From Petroclostridium sp. X23 (GTDB lineage: Bacteria; Bacillota; Clostridia; SK-Y3), in the NCBI RefSeq assembly GCF_030013905.1, contig NZ_CP124862.1:682001-746000 (forward strand): a stretch of 64,000 nucleotides of DNA, written 5' to 3'. A program made the position numbers and the translations under genes. Position 1 is the first letter of the stretch, and every line of letters starts with the position of its first letter. A model generated the notes under the pieces. That model did no database searches, was not told the DNA's origin, and was given only the letters and a program-made list of their open reading frames with translations. This document shows positions 35,920 through 44,291 of the stretch, in pieces.

Positions 35920-35970
35920 GGAGGTCTTGACCTCCTACCTGGTAGCCTTGGGAGAAGGTCAAATCTGACG
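35920..35970 (-). promoter_or_regulatory. Leader motif copy B, with palindrome and hairpin before rha
   Basis: On the minus strand CGTCAGATTT, five bases, TCTCC, two bases, AGGCTACCAGGTAG occupy 35935-35970. A perfect seven-pair hairpin (GGAGGTC AA GACCTCC) at 35920-35935 follows, then the ribosome site of rha. The same core is found at 4331-4370. The first block overlaps the last codons (R-Q-I-stop) of the sigma-like gene. It may be an RNA control element or an operator; no known riboswitch class is matched. Confidence 0.55.
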
Positions 35971-36507
35971 ATTTTTATATTCTTGTTCCAATTTTTTTGT
36001 TGCTCGTTTTAACTTCTGAGTAATGTTGTTTTCATCAGCACCTATGGAGCTGGCATATTCACGGATTGACATACCGTCTATGCGAACGGCGATAAACATA
36101 TCCGCCCAATCTTCTTTTTTACCAAGTACCTTGCGTATCCATTTACAAACATCCTCGTACTCGTATTGGTTAGAACGCTCTATTTCTTGAGAGTTATCTG
36201 CAAATGTATCCATAACATCTGTTTCATCTTCAGCCTGATCATCTTTACGATATGGAGTCTTCGGATTGCCAAGATGCCTATGATAGCGGCGCCAGTGGTT
36301 GTATTCTTTGGCATTCATAAGATCGAACATTTCCTGCAAAGTCTCACAACGCTTAACTTCTGCTTTCTTTTCAGGCTTTGCCTCTGCAAGACGCTGCTCA
36401 TAGTCGATGTCCAGCATAACGCTGTAATCTCCATCTGGAATTTCAATTGTGGTGTAGTTCTTGTGACCGTTTTTGATGTTGTCTTCATATAAAACTCGAA
36501 TCTTCAT
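35959..36507 (-). CDS. Sigma-70-like phage early regulator
   Basis: About 182 residues from the ATG at 36507 (MKIRVLYEDNIKNGHKNYTTIEIPDGDYSVMLDIDYE), chosen because AAAGGAA precedes it. The N-terminal part is beta-rich and acidic. The C-terminal part (DVCKWIRKVLGKKEDWADMFIAVRIDGMSIREYASSIGADENNITQKLKRATKKLEQEYK) is a sigma region 4-like helix-turn-helix. Such proteins occur at the start of early operons of clostridial phages. Its ending overlaps leader motif copy B. Confidence 0.8.
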   Translation of the reverse strand: MKIRVLYEDNIKNGHKNYTTIEIPDGDYSVMLDIDYEQRLAEAKPEKKAEVKRCETLQEMFDLMNAKEYNHWRRYHRHLGNPKTPYRKDDQAEDETDVMDTFADNSQEIERSNQYEYEDVCKWIRKVLGKKEDWADMFIAVRIDGMSIREYASSIGADENNITQKLKRATKKLEQEYKNRQI

Positions 36508-36547
36508 AAAGTATTCCTTTCCGTCCTGACATTGGGCGGCGGAATAC

Positions 36548-36581
36548 AAAAAGAGCCTGTGATGAAGATGACCACAGACTC
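36548..36581 (-). terminator. Leader terminator/attenuator of the early operon
   Basis: On the minus strand GAGTCTGTG and CACAGGCTC form a nine-pair stem (one G-U) with an 11-base loop, followed by TTTTTG. It lies between the putative early promoter at 36742-36770 and the sigma-like gene at 36507. A terminator here would hold the early operon off unless read through, so it may be an attenuator. Confidence 0.65.
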
Positions 36582-36741
36582 CGCTTGTCCTAAAAAAGGG
36601 CACACGAAATTACGGTGGGTGCATCTTCATTCCAAACACAGTCTTTATCACTGTGTTCTGAACTCTTATGCATCCCGCCGTCCGTATGCGCACTAGGACT
36701 TTGAGATTGATATATTTAGAGGTTGTCCCTCTATATGAATA

Positions 36742-36770
36742 ATTGTAATCAACCTAAAATAGTAAGTAAA
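36742..36770 (-). promoter_or_regulatory. Putative early phage promoter
   Basis: On the minus strand TTTACT (36765-36770), a 17-base spacer and TACAAT (36742-36747) fit a sigma-A promoter reading into the phage early operon. The -35 box overlaps the left arm of the inverted repeat at 36756-36796. Confidence 0.5.
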
Positions 36771-36796
36771 TTTCTGTATTTATCGCTTACTATTTT
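36756..36796. promoter_or_regulatory. Inverted repeat between divergent promoters (operator candidate)
   Basis: AAAATAGTAAG at 36756-36766 is repeated in inverted form as CTTACTATTTT at 36786-36796, 19 bases apart, a perfect 11-base match. It lies between the phage early promoter and the promoter of the zinc-finger gene. A repressor bound here could control both directions. Confidence 0.6.
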
Positions 36797-36819
36797 CGAA
36801 ATATCTGTATATGAGATTA

Positions 36820-36848
36820 TTGTTTTAGTTACAAAAATAGTGTATTAT
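36820..36848 (+). promoter_or_regulatory. Putative promoter of the zinc-finger gene
   Basis: TTGTTT (36820-36825), 17 bases, then TATTAT (36843-36848) on the plus strand, about 75 bases upstream of the ATG at 36924, which has its own AAAGGAG site. Confidence 0.55.
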
Positions 36849-36923
36849 TTATTTATAATTATGTTTTTGATTACTTAGGCTGTTGATTTTTAAGCTGTTT
36901 CATTAAAGAAAGGAGAAATATTT

Positions 36924-38147
36924 ATGTCGGAGATAGAAAATATTGCATTAGAAAACGAGAATTTTTTTAATTTAGGGAATGATTATTTTTCTCTGAAAGG
37001 ATATAGGTGTTTTACCGGTGTTGATGTTGTTAACCTTACTCCTGGTGAAATGAGACAAACTTTAAAAATACAGGCAGATAAGCAAAATGAATTGCATTAT
37101 GCCTTCAGTGGTTCAAATGGGCTCTGTCGCACTACACCTATGGGGTCAGTTCGTAAAGAAAATTTATTGAGTGAGCTGATATCTTTACCAAATGATATAG
37201 ATAGTTTAAGATGCTTTTTTGAGGAAAATGGATTTCTGTTCCCAATAAGCGAGACCGAATACGAAGAAATTGATATCTATTCTTTAACAGAAATTGTCAA
37301 TCACATCAAAGCCACTGTTCTTCTAATGAGTGAAATTGAAGAGCCGCAACGCAATTATGAAAAAATTCTATATTTGACTCTTTATCTTCTTCTTTCAGAA
37401 CAAGTCAGCATTAAGCTAAGTTCGATGAATAAGGCTTATTCAACTTGTCATCACGGATTTATTAAGATATTAGAAAAAGCCTCCTCTGTACCAGCAATTG
37501 ATGGCACCAAAGAAGGCTTTGAAAGTGATACATATTTAATTAAGGATTTAGTGTATAAACCTAACTATGCACTGAACATTGAAGAGTGCCAGGATATAAT
37601 ATCTGGGAGTTCTCTAACTCACAATTACCCTGGGATGAGCGACCTTCGATATAAGGATATTGTTTATCTTTATCGCAATGCACCAAATGAAACACCTGCT
37701 GCACGAATCACCATCGATTTCCTTTTTCATCTTATGAAGGAAATTGGTATAGTAAATAAAGTATCCTTTGAAGATGGTATCGAGTTTTATGATAAACCAG
37801 CATTAGAGAAATTTGATGATAATTTAAAGCAAGCTCTTATAACTGTTGCAAAAATTGTTTTGAATGAGGAAATTAATTCTAATCTTTCTGGGATTGTACC
37901 TCGTTTTATAGCAAGTAAAATGGAACCATCATGGAAAGCATCAAACCTGCTCTCAGCGATGTATTTTTCAATTTTCTATATGAGACCTGGTTCCGAAATA
38001 TACCGGGAATGCGCTAATCCAGCTTGCAACAATCACTTTTTAGTTAAGACTTCTAATGGGCGTAAAAGGTACTGTTGTCCTAGTTGCAGAAATGCAACAG
38101 CACAACGCAACCACCGGAAAAAAATAAAGAAAATGTCAATAAAATAA
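36924..38147 (+). CDS. CGNR-like zinc-finger protein, divergent from the prophage early operon
   Basis: A protein of 407 residues. Its last 50 residues (ECANPACNNHFLVKTSNGRKRYCCPSCRNATAQRNHRKK) match the CGNR-type zinc finger, with CxxxC, CCxxC and a basic end that probably binds DNA. The 330 residues before it are mostly helical, longer than the usual ABATE partner of CGNR proteins, and I do not recognise their domain. It is read opposite to the phage early genes, from a shared control region, so it may be a lysogeny regulator or a cargo/defence gene. Its message ends in a strong terminator. Confidence 0.75.
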   Translation: MSEIENIALENENFFNLGNDYFSLKGYRCFTGVDVVNLTPGEMRQTLKIQADKQNELHYAFSGSNGLCRTTPMGSVRKENLLSELISLPNDIDSLRCFFEENGFLFPISETEYEEIDIYSLTEIVNHIKATVLLMSEIEEPQRNYEKILYLTLYLLLSEQVSIKLSSMNKAYSTCHHGFIKILEKASSVPAIDGTKEGFESDTYLIKDLVYKPNYALNIEECQDIISGSSLTHNYPGMSDLRYKDIVYLYRNAPNETPAARITIDFLFHLMKEIGIVNKVSFEDGIEFYDKPALEKFDDNLKQALITVAKIVLNEEINSNLSGIVPRFIASKMEPSWKASNLLSAMYFSIFYMRPGSEIYRECANPACNNHFLVKTSNGRKRYCCPSCRNATAQRNHRKKIKKMSIK

Positions 38148-38205
38148 AAAATCACCGCTACTACTCATGGGTTAGGTCAGTGCCTATTATGGTAGCGGTG
38201 ATTTT
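38148..38205. terminator. Terminator with 14-bp perfect stem
   Basis: AAAATCACCGCTAC (38148-38161) and GTAGCGGTGATTTT (38192-38205) form a perfect stem with a 30-base loop. The A and T flanks let it work in both directions, ending the zinc-finger gene from the left and the restriction operon from the right. Confidence 0.85.
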
Positions 38206-38274
38206 ATGTTTTTGTTATTAGTCTTCTAATCATTCCAGTTCTTTTGCGGTATAAAATTATTAATTGCAGGATAA

Positions 38275-39573
38275 TTAGCTTACAGATACACTAGTACCAG
38301 ATTCATTCGGCAAATGACCACCATTTTCAGCTAGAGCATTCTCTATTGATTCGGCTAAAGCCATAATCTTTTTTAAGTGATTGCCAGTATAATGGTGCAT
38401 CAAGTAATTAATATCAACTAAAATTCCTTGAACGTGTTCGTAAGTATAGTCTTGACCTTTCCACTCACCAGTACTCTCTCCGCAGTTCTCAAATATGCCG
38501 GATAAATCAAAAATATTATCCCGCGAATTATATGGCATCAAAAACGCATTATAAACCATAGGATTATTACCATTTTCATTTTTGAATTTATCATTGGTAC
38601 TAATATACTCACCATACGTTATCTGCTTGTGAATGGATCTACCTTCTGGCAAATGAAGTGGTTCGCCTGTTATTCCATATCTATAGTACTTGGCATCTAA
38701 AACAAAAATCTTGTTATTGTGAACCATGATTGTATCTGGTCTAAGAGCTTCGAATGATCTTGTCTTACCCTTTTTAAGATGCCATGTTGCCTTCGGAAAA
38801 TAAGCATCTTTATTGCGAACCCCGAATACCCTATCTATGAGCTTTTCCCATACATATTCAAAACTATCTGTCCCAAAATAGAATTGGCGTTTATTCGTCT
38901 CTTCATCGATATATTTGAGCATTGCAATCATAGATGCAAAAAGACGTTTATCCTTATCGTTATTCGTTTTACCTAACTTATCATTTAATTCAATAAGAAA
39001 ACGCTTTATGTCAACTGGAAAATCTGGCTTTGGTGGAAGATTCGGAGTGAACAACCACCCTAATTTTTGAAAACTTTCATATACACAATACTTATGAATT
39101 TGTGTAATCAAATTACGATCATTAGGTGTTGAGTCCCTTACAGTCTGTTTCAAATAAATTGGGGAATTATTAGCTTGCAACAAAGGTTTTTGCTGGCGAA
39201 TTGTTTTTGCCCAGTCGGTGTTGCCACGGTCACTAGTCTTATAGATAGGTTCTTTTTCCGTATAGTAAGAACGCTGCTCCAGATAGTAATTTATCACTTC
39301 CATATATGCATTAACAGGAAAGTCAACTGATTGAGGAGCCTCAAACTTCTTCATATGTAAAACTCTATCTTTTCTAGCCGTGAATTCTGAAAGTACGGAT
39401 ATCAAATGTAAAATATCTCTTCTTCGTTCATGCTCTGTATCTGGCAATTGATAACCCATGGGAAAATAGACCATCGCATTTTCAGAATCAGCCTTAATAC
39501 CCACAAATCGATCGCCTTCTTCATTTGTATTAACATGGCACTTGCTCTTCAGCAATTCAGCGCTCATTTCCAT
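38275..39573 (-). CDS. LlaJI-type restriction endonuclease subunit (R2-like)
   Basis: A protein of 432 residues that matches the LlaJI restriction endonuclease family, a PD-(D/E)XK type. The active-site region is PDTIMVHNNKIFVLDAKYYRYG near residue 285 (Asp, then D-A-K), and GTDSFEYVWEKLIDRVFGVRN and RSIHKQITYGEYISTNDKF flank it. In the known LlaJI system the two R proteins act together: one is a McrB-like NTPase and this one cuts. It is the last gene of a four-gene operon, with 14 bases between it and the ATPase gene. Confidence 0.88.
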   Translation of the reverse strand: MEMSAELLKSKCHVNTNEEGDRFVGIKADSENAMVYFPMGYQLPDTEHERRRDILHLISVLSEFTARKDRVLHMKKFEAPQSVDFPVNAYMEVINYYLEQRSYYTEKEPIYKTSDRGNTDWAKTIRQQKPLLQANNSPIYLKQTVRDSTPNDRNLITQIHKYCVYESFQKLGWLFTPNLPPKPDFPVDIKRFLIELNDKLGKTNNDKDKRLFASMIAMLKYIDEETNKRQFYFGTDSFEYVWEKLIDRVFGVRNKDAYFPKATWHLKKGKTRSFEALRPDTIMVHNNKIFVLDAKYYRYGITGEPLHLPEGRSIHKQITYGEYISTNDKFKNENGNNPMVYNAFLMPYNSRDNIFDLSGIFENCGESTGEWKGQDYTYEHVQGILVDINYLMHHYTGNHLKKIMALAESIENALAENGGHLPNESGTSVSVS

Positions 39574-39587
39574 AGATTATCACCACC

Positions 39588-41339
39588 TTACTCAACAGTA
39601 TTATTACTAACATCCTGAGCTAGAAAAGCATCAATTACCTCTTCTTTAAAAACATCAAGTCTAGCATTGCCTACTGCTTTTGCAGAACTCCTGGAATTAA
39701 AATGATTAACAACTTCTTCTAGACTTTTGTATATTGTATTCTTGAAAATATCTTCACGAGAAAATTTAAAAGCGTCATCCCATAGATATTTGAGAACTTT
39801 CTCTGCAAATCTATAGTTAAGTAACTTTGCTGAAATGCGCTCTCTTTCCGGAAGATCTAGATTGTCTGCTTCTTCATGATATTCCAAGTCTGCAGCACGA
39901 ACAAAATATGTACCGAGTCTCTTATCTTCAGATGATGTCATGCGAATATTCTTTGTGACAATTTCATTATTTATAACTTCACAGAACCGTTGCCAAGTAA
40001 CATCAGTGTCCAGGATAGTAGCTGTTGCATAATCATGCCCCTCAAATGTATTCTCTATCATACGCATATTCCAGCGACGTTGAAAAGCAGTATCAAGAGT
40101 AAATACATTCTGATCAGATGTATTCATTGTCCCAATAATAGACATATTAGAAGGTATCCGCACCTTGTGATTTGTATTACCATAAACAATCCTTGCAATA
40201 TCTACGTTTGAGATTCCATATTCACTTGTGCCTTCTTCATTTCTATCTAACAACTGAAATACTTCACCGAAAATTGCCGGGGCATTACCTCTATTAATTT
40301 CTTCAATTACAAGGAAGAACATCTTATCAGGATGAGTATATGCTTTTTTCAGTAAGCTTGTAAACGGTCCTTCAGTAAACTTATAACTAACAATACCATC
40401 AGATACATTGGGAAGAATCTGACCAATAAAATCTGAGTATGTGTAGTCTGGATGAAATACGAGACGCTCCATTCTGCTTTCATCGTCACAGTATTCCTTA
40501 TCAATCGTCCAACTTTTACCAGAACCAGGAACACCATACAATAATGTATTTGTCCCGCCTCCTACACGCTCTATCTTGTCAAAATCTATAATTTCCTTTT
40601 TATCATTGTCTATAATAGGTTCATCATAATCCATATCGATATTATATATTTTTAAATTTCTCAGACGAGACTCATACTTATGAAGCACCTCAGGTGCAAC
40701 AACTATATGTTTACCACCTGTTGTGTCACCATTCTCAGCCAAAAATCCCCATCGTACCAAAATCATAATCGGTTTACAATCTACATATTTATTTGCTTCT
40801 TCACCGAGAGTAAGGCTACCACTACTTCTAAATTGCTTTAATTCAGATAATGAGTCTGTATAATTTCCACCTATATCTTCAAGTTTCCATAACAGATAGG
40901 CGAACTCTTTATAAGTTAAATATCCTAGATCCATACTGGCTCTAATAAAAAGTGCCGGTGGCTCTACATCAGAATTGCTTTCGGGACACCCGAAATTATT
41001 TCTACCAAACTTAGTAGTTTCAAGCGCATTCATTAAAACTGATTGAATTTTATCAGTATCCTCTGATTTTATCGCTATATACATCTCTTTGCCTGAATCC
41101 GTGATTCGTCTCATAGATTGAGTGTTGTTGATATCTTCCCACTCAGTAAATCCGAAATAAGATGTTATTTGCGCTTTCTTTGTATAGGAAGAAGAGTACT
41201 GGTCATCTCCTATCATATCCTTTAATCTTGCCTTATAGATGTCATTACTTAACCATCCATCTGCCTCATAATATATTTGTAGTACTGATTCTATTTCGTT
41301 TAACAAGGCACTATTTTTAGGCATTACTATCTTTCCCAT
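39588..41339 (-). CDS. McrB-like AAA+ NTPase of the LlaJI-type system (R1-like)
   Basis: About 583 residues from the ATG at 41339 (MGKIVMPKNSALLNE), with AAGGAGGAG upstream. The N-terminal 250 residues are a specificity/accessory region. Walker A YGVPGSGKSW is at 269-278. Walker B is MFFLVIEEINRGNAPAIFGE, and IIGTMNTSDQNVFTLDTAFQRRW carries the McrB-type signature N-T-S-D and arginine finger region. It is most like the GTP- or ATP-driven translocase of McrBC/LlaJI, and which nucleotide it uses cannot be read from sequence. It overlaps no gene and is followed by the nuclease gene. Confidence 0.9.
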   Translation of the reverse strand: MGKIVMPKNSALLNEIESVLQIYYEADGWLSNDIYKARLKDMIGDDQYSSSYTKKAQITSYFGFTEWEDINNTQSMRRITDSGKEMYIAIKSEDTDKIQSVLMNALETTKFGRNNFGCPESNSDVEPPALFIRASMDLGYLTYKEFAYLLWKLEDIGGNYTDSLSELKQFRSSGSLTLGEEANKYVDCKPIMILVRWGFLAENGDTTGGKHIVVAPEVLHKYESRLRNLKIYNIDMDYDEPIIDNDKKEIIDFDKIERVGGGTNTLLYGVPGSGKSWTIDKEYCDDESRMERLVFHPDYTYSDFIGQILPNVSDGIVSYKFTEGPFTSLLKKAYTHPDKMFFLVIEEINRGNAPAIFGEVFQLLDRNEEGTSEYGISNVDIARIVYGNTNHKVRIPSNMSIIGTMNTSDQNVFTLDTAFQRRWNMRMIENTFEGHDYATATILDTDVTWQRFCEVINNEIVTKNIRMTSSEDKRLGTYFVRAADLEYHEEADNLDLPERERISAKLLNYRFAEKVLKYLWDDAFKFSREDIFKNTIYKSLEEVVNHFNSRSSAKAVGNARLDVFKEEVIDAFLAQDVSNNTVE

Positions 41340-41352
41340 ATTGCTCTCCTCC

Positions 41353-42492
41353 TTATATTTGTACAAGTAAGGCTTTCATGATTTCTCGAACAAGTCGAGA
41401 AGGAATACCTTCGCCAATAACCTTACGTATAAAAGTTTCTTTCGCCCATTCCGGTATAGGCCAGTTCAATGGCAGCGACATTACAATTAGCAATTCGTAT
41501 ATTGTCAATACTCTAGCATCTGAGTAAATAACTTCTCCATTATCATCCTTGTATGGTTTACCTGGATGAACACAAGCCAAAGAGGAAATAACACCATTGT
41601 TTTGTGTTATTGTTCTACATGGCATATCCCACTTCAGACGCCTATAGTGATTATGATGTGCCTTTACAGGAGTTCCATCAGCCTTCTGTGGATAGAACTT
41701 TTCATTATAAATAGCCGATTTTCCAGAAGGTGTATGCATCATCCATTCAACCTGTTTCCAAGAATGGGTTGGCGGATAATGCCACTTTGATACAGCCAAC
41801 GCTTTTATCCTTTTTTCTTCGTATTGAGGAAATCTAGTAAGTGTTTCTGTTAAACCTTCTCTTAAATACGGATCTACTGGAGGCAAATCACCTATTGCTT
41901 CTTTTAATGTTATTTCTTGTTGTTTCTCTGGGAACTCCCATACATAAGGTTGATCTTTTCGTACTAAAAGAAATATGTTACGCTCCCTTAATTGTGGGAC
42001 ACCATAGTCTTTAGCCATTACAAGATCTTCTTTGTTAAAGTTATAATCATTACCTAATTCTGACTTGATGTACTCAGGGATTAAAACAATCTTGTCTCCA
42101 TATTGTATTTTAGTTGTAAGTTGTTTAGGTACATTTTCTAATAATACAAATTTTGGTTTTATGCGTTTGATTACATCAATAGCATATGAAATAAGCTGAT
42201 TTCTCGGATCAAATTCTAATCTCAATCCCGCTTCACTCATACCTTGGCATGGAGGGGTGGCGATAATAAAATCCACGTTTTGCTTGATTGATTCTTTTAC
42301 AATTGTATCTCGTATGGTATCGACAGTTATATCCCCACAAATCATGTTTGTGTTTTTATAGATTTCTTGGTAAAAACGGGCCCTGTCAATATCTATCTCA
42401 TTTGCCACACAAATATCTATCCCTAAATCTTCAAAATATGCTTCAGCAATACCTACATTGGCAAAAAGAGAAAGCCCTTTTAATTCTCCCAT
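41353..42492 (-). CDS. DNA (cytosine-5) methyltransferase 2 of the LlaJI-type system
   Basis: About 379 residues from the ATG at 42492 (MGELKGLSLFANVG), with AGGAGG. Motif I is LSLFANVGIAEAYF. Motif IV ATPPCQGMSEAGL has the catalytic Cys at about 82, motif VI is LLENVPKQL, motif VIII is PQLRERNIFLL, and motifs IX-X end at VIGEGIPSRLV. Two cytosine-5 enzymes are needed when the target is asymmetric, one per strand. It is clearly a paralogue of the next gene. The stop of that gene is only 10 bases upstream. Confidence 0.92.
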   Translation of the reverse strand: MGELKGLSLFANVGIAEAYFEDLGIDICVANEIDIDRARFYQEIYKNTNMICGDITVDTIRDTIVKESIKQNVDFIIATPPCQGMSEAGLRLEFDPRNQLISYAIDVIKRIKPKFVLLENVPKQLTTKIQYGDKIVLIPEYIKSELGNDYNFNKEDLVMAKDYGVPQLRERNIFLLVRKDQPYVWEFPEKQQEITLKEAIGDLPPVDPYLREGLTETLTRFPQYEEKRIKALAVSKWHYPPTHSWKQVEWMMHTPSGKSAIYNEKFYPQKADGTPVKAHHNHYRRLKWDMPCRTITQNNGVISSLACVHPGKPYKDDNGEVIYSDARVLTIYELLIVMSLPLNWPIPEWAKETFIRKVIGEGIPSRLVREIMKALLVQI

Positions 42493-42502
42493 AAACAACC
42501 TC

Positions 42503-43897
42503 CTATAGTAATTTTTCAAAGACTTTTTTAACGAATAATGGAGGTATTCCTTCTCCGATAATCCTTCTTAAAAAGGCTTCCGAAGTATTTTCTGGCACAG
42601 GCCAATCCTGTGGAATGCTCATTATTTTCATAAGTTCATACAATGTTAATGCTCTTGCATCAGAATAGATTTCTTCACCATTTTCATCAATGTATTCTTT
42701 TCTTCCAGGATGAACGTTGTCTTGAGAAGAAATCTTCCTATTATCCATAGTCACGGTATAGGCAGGTGTATCCCAGTTTTGACGCTTATATGTATTGCGA
42801 AAACCTTTTACTGCCTCTCCATTTTCTTTCACTGGATAATATTTAGAATTGTCAAACGCTGTCTTTCCAGTAGGTGTATGCTGCATTGCTACGACTTGAC
42901 GTTTTACATGATGTGGTGGGTTGTGCCATTTAGAAATTTGCAATGCTCTCTCTTTACGCTCATAAAAATGTGGAAATATCTCCAAAAGCTCTTTTTCATC
43001 GATATCTGTAATATAGGGATCTAATTTGGGTAAATCTCCTATCGCATCTCTCATCGTCTTTACTGTTGCATCTCTTTGAGGGATAACCCATTCTTTCTTT
43101 TGACCTTTCCGTGTTATTAACACAATTGCACGTTCTCTTGATTGCGGAACGGAATAGTCTTTAGTATCTATAACATAATTATTGATTGTGTATTTGTTGC
43201 CTAGCTCTTTTTCCAAAAGATCAGGTATTAGAATTCCCTTGTCATCAACCATAATTTTAGTGTTAAAAAACATGGGCACATTTTCAATCAGTGCATATTT
43301 CGGCTCAATTGCCTTTATAGCATCAATAACTTGACAGACAAGTCTATTTCTTTCATCATCTACAAGCTTTTGACCTACGGTACTCATCCCTTGGCAGGGT
43401 GGTGTAGCCATAATAACATTTACACCTTTGTCGATAGATTCACTGACAATTTTCTGAAATATTTCCTTGTTTGTAATATCGCCGCAAATCATATGAGTTT
43501 CAGGGTAAATCTTCGAATATAATATAGCTCGTCTTTCTATAAGTTCATTGGCTATAACAATATTAACTCCTATTTCTTTCAGGTAAGCTTCAGCAACCCC
43601 TATATTGGCGAATAGAGACAATACATTCATTCCGCTTCCAATTCTGTTGGGAAGTGTTTCATCGGAATTTATAAACTCAAAATATAACTTTACAGCTTTC
43701 TTTATTTGAGAACGGATATCGCCAGAGAGTTCTTGGTAGGCCTTAGTCTGCTCTAAACGGAATTGGTATACCGTATCATTGAACCAAGGAAGTATATGAT
43801 CAGCTCTCTTAAATCTTGAAACATAGTTGCTAATAGTTCTGCTAGAATAATCTTTATTTTCTGTAAGCCACAGCTTAAAATTGCTTAAATCAATCAT
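42503..43897 (-). CDS. DNA (cytosine-5) methyltransferase 1 of the LlaJI-type system, with extra N-terminal domain
   Basis: About 464 residues from the ATG at 43897 (MIDLSNFKLWLTEN), preceded by GGGG; a GTG at 43945 is a longer alternative. Motif I VLSLFANIGVAEAYL is near 92-106. Motif IV ATPPCQGMSTVG has Cys at about 168, motif VI is LIENVPMF, motif VIII is PQSRERAIVLI, and the C-terminus ends IIGEGIPPLFV. The first 85 residues are a helical domain that resembles an integrase core-binding (SAM-like) fold. It is the first gene of the restriction operon, the place of the self-regulating M1 enzyme in LlaJI. Confidence 0.92.
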   Translation of the reverse strand: MIDLSNFKLWLTENKDYSSRTISNYVSRFKRADHILPWFNDTVYQFRLEQTKAYQELSGDIRSQIKKAVKLYFEFINSDETLPNRIGSGMNVLSLFANIGVAEAYLKEIGVNIVIANELIERRAILYSKIYPETHMICGDITNKEIFQKIVSESIDKGVNVIMATPPCQGMSTVGQKLVDDERNRLVCQVIDAIKAIEPKYALIENVPMFFNTKIMVDDKGILIPDLLEKELGNKYTINNYVIDTKDYSVPQSRERAIVLITRKGQKKEWVIPQRDATVKTMRDAIGDLPKLDPYITDIDEKELLEIFPHFYERKERALQISKWHNPPHHVKRQVVAMQHTPTGKTAFDNSKYYPVKENGEAVKGFRNTYKRQNWDTPAYTVTMDNRKISSQDNVHPGRKEYIDENGEEIYSDARALTLYELMKIMSIPQDWPVPENTSEAFLRRIIGEGIPPLFVKKVFEKLL

Positions 43898-43954
43898 ATT
43901 ACATCCCCATTTCATCAAAAAGATAGTGTTTTCTAAGTATACCACATTTCCATT

Positions 43955-43980
43955 TTAGGCGTCAAGTATTTGACGCCTAA
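43955..43980. promoter_or_regulatory. Palindrome with two opposed GACGC sites upstream of the R-M operon
   Basis: Two perfect 11-base arms (TTAGGCGTCAA and TTGACGCCTAA) are separated by GTAT. Each arm holds a GACGC/GCGTC site (43959-43963 and 43972-43976). It lies 58 bases upstream of the preferred ATG of the first methyltransferase, in its expected promoter region. LlaJI recognises GACGC, and its operon is known to be controlled through methylation of such sites in its promoter, so this palindrome is probably the operator. No clean -35/-10 pair could be assigned. Confidence 0.75.
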
Positions 43981-44033
43981 TTTCGAATACTTTTTCAAAC
44001 ATTTGTTTGCTAATTGAATTTTTATAGTAAACT

Positions 44034-44078
44034 TGTCAACTCACCACGTTTTTGCCAGCAATCGTGTCAACTCACCAC
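44034..44078. repeat. 14-bp direct repeat TGTCAACTCACCAC
   Basis: TGTCAACTCACCAC occurs at 44034-44047 and again at 44065-44078, 31 bases apart. Paired repeats of this kind are typical of the ends of IS21-like and related elements, where they bind the transposase. No transposase of that kind is near, so this may be a leftover end. Confidence 0.4.
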
Positions 44079-44217
44079 ATCAATATCCATATCATCTTCT
44101 TAATCATCTAGCCTGCCTATCTTGGATAAGTTTCCGCAAAACAAATATCCGTGATCATCCTGCCGGCTTGAAACCAGATCTCAAATCACGGAAACCCTTT
44201 ATTTATAAAGTTTTTTA

Positions 44218-44291
44218 TCCCTAAAACATCGTATTTACCTTAACCCTTGATAGCAATACTACCGTCTCAACGTGCGCCGTATGCTGAAACA
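44218..44291 (-). pseudogene. C-terminal fragment of an RlmD/RumA-like 23S rRNA methyltransferase
   Basis: On the minus strand an open segment reads IDGMFQHTAHVETVVLLSR and then VKVNTMF before a TAG. H-V-E-T-V-V-L-L-S is the C-terminal signature of uracil-C5 rRNA methyltransferases (RlmD/RumA type). Only about 24 codons remain, ending at the left side of the IS1634-type element. The 3' ends of such genes are known targets of integrative elements, so this may be an attachment-site remnant. Confidence 0.5.
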
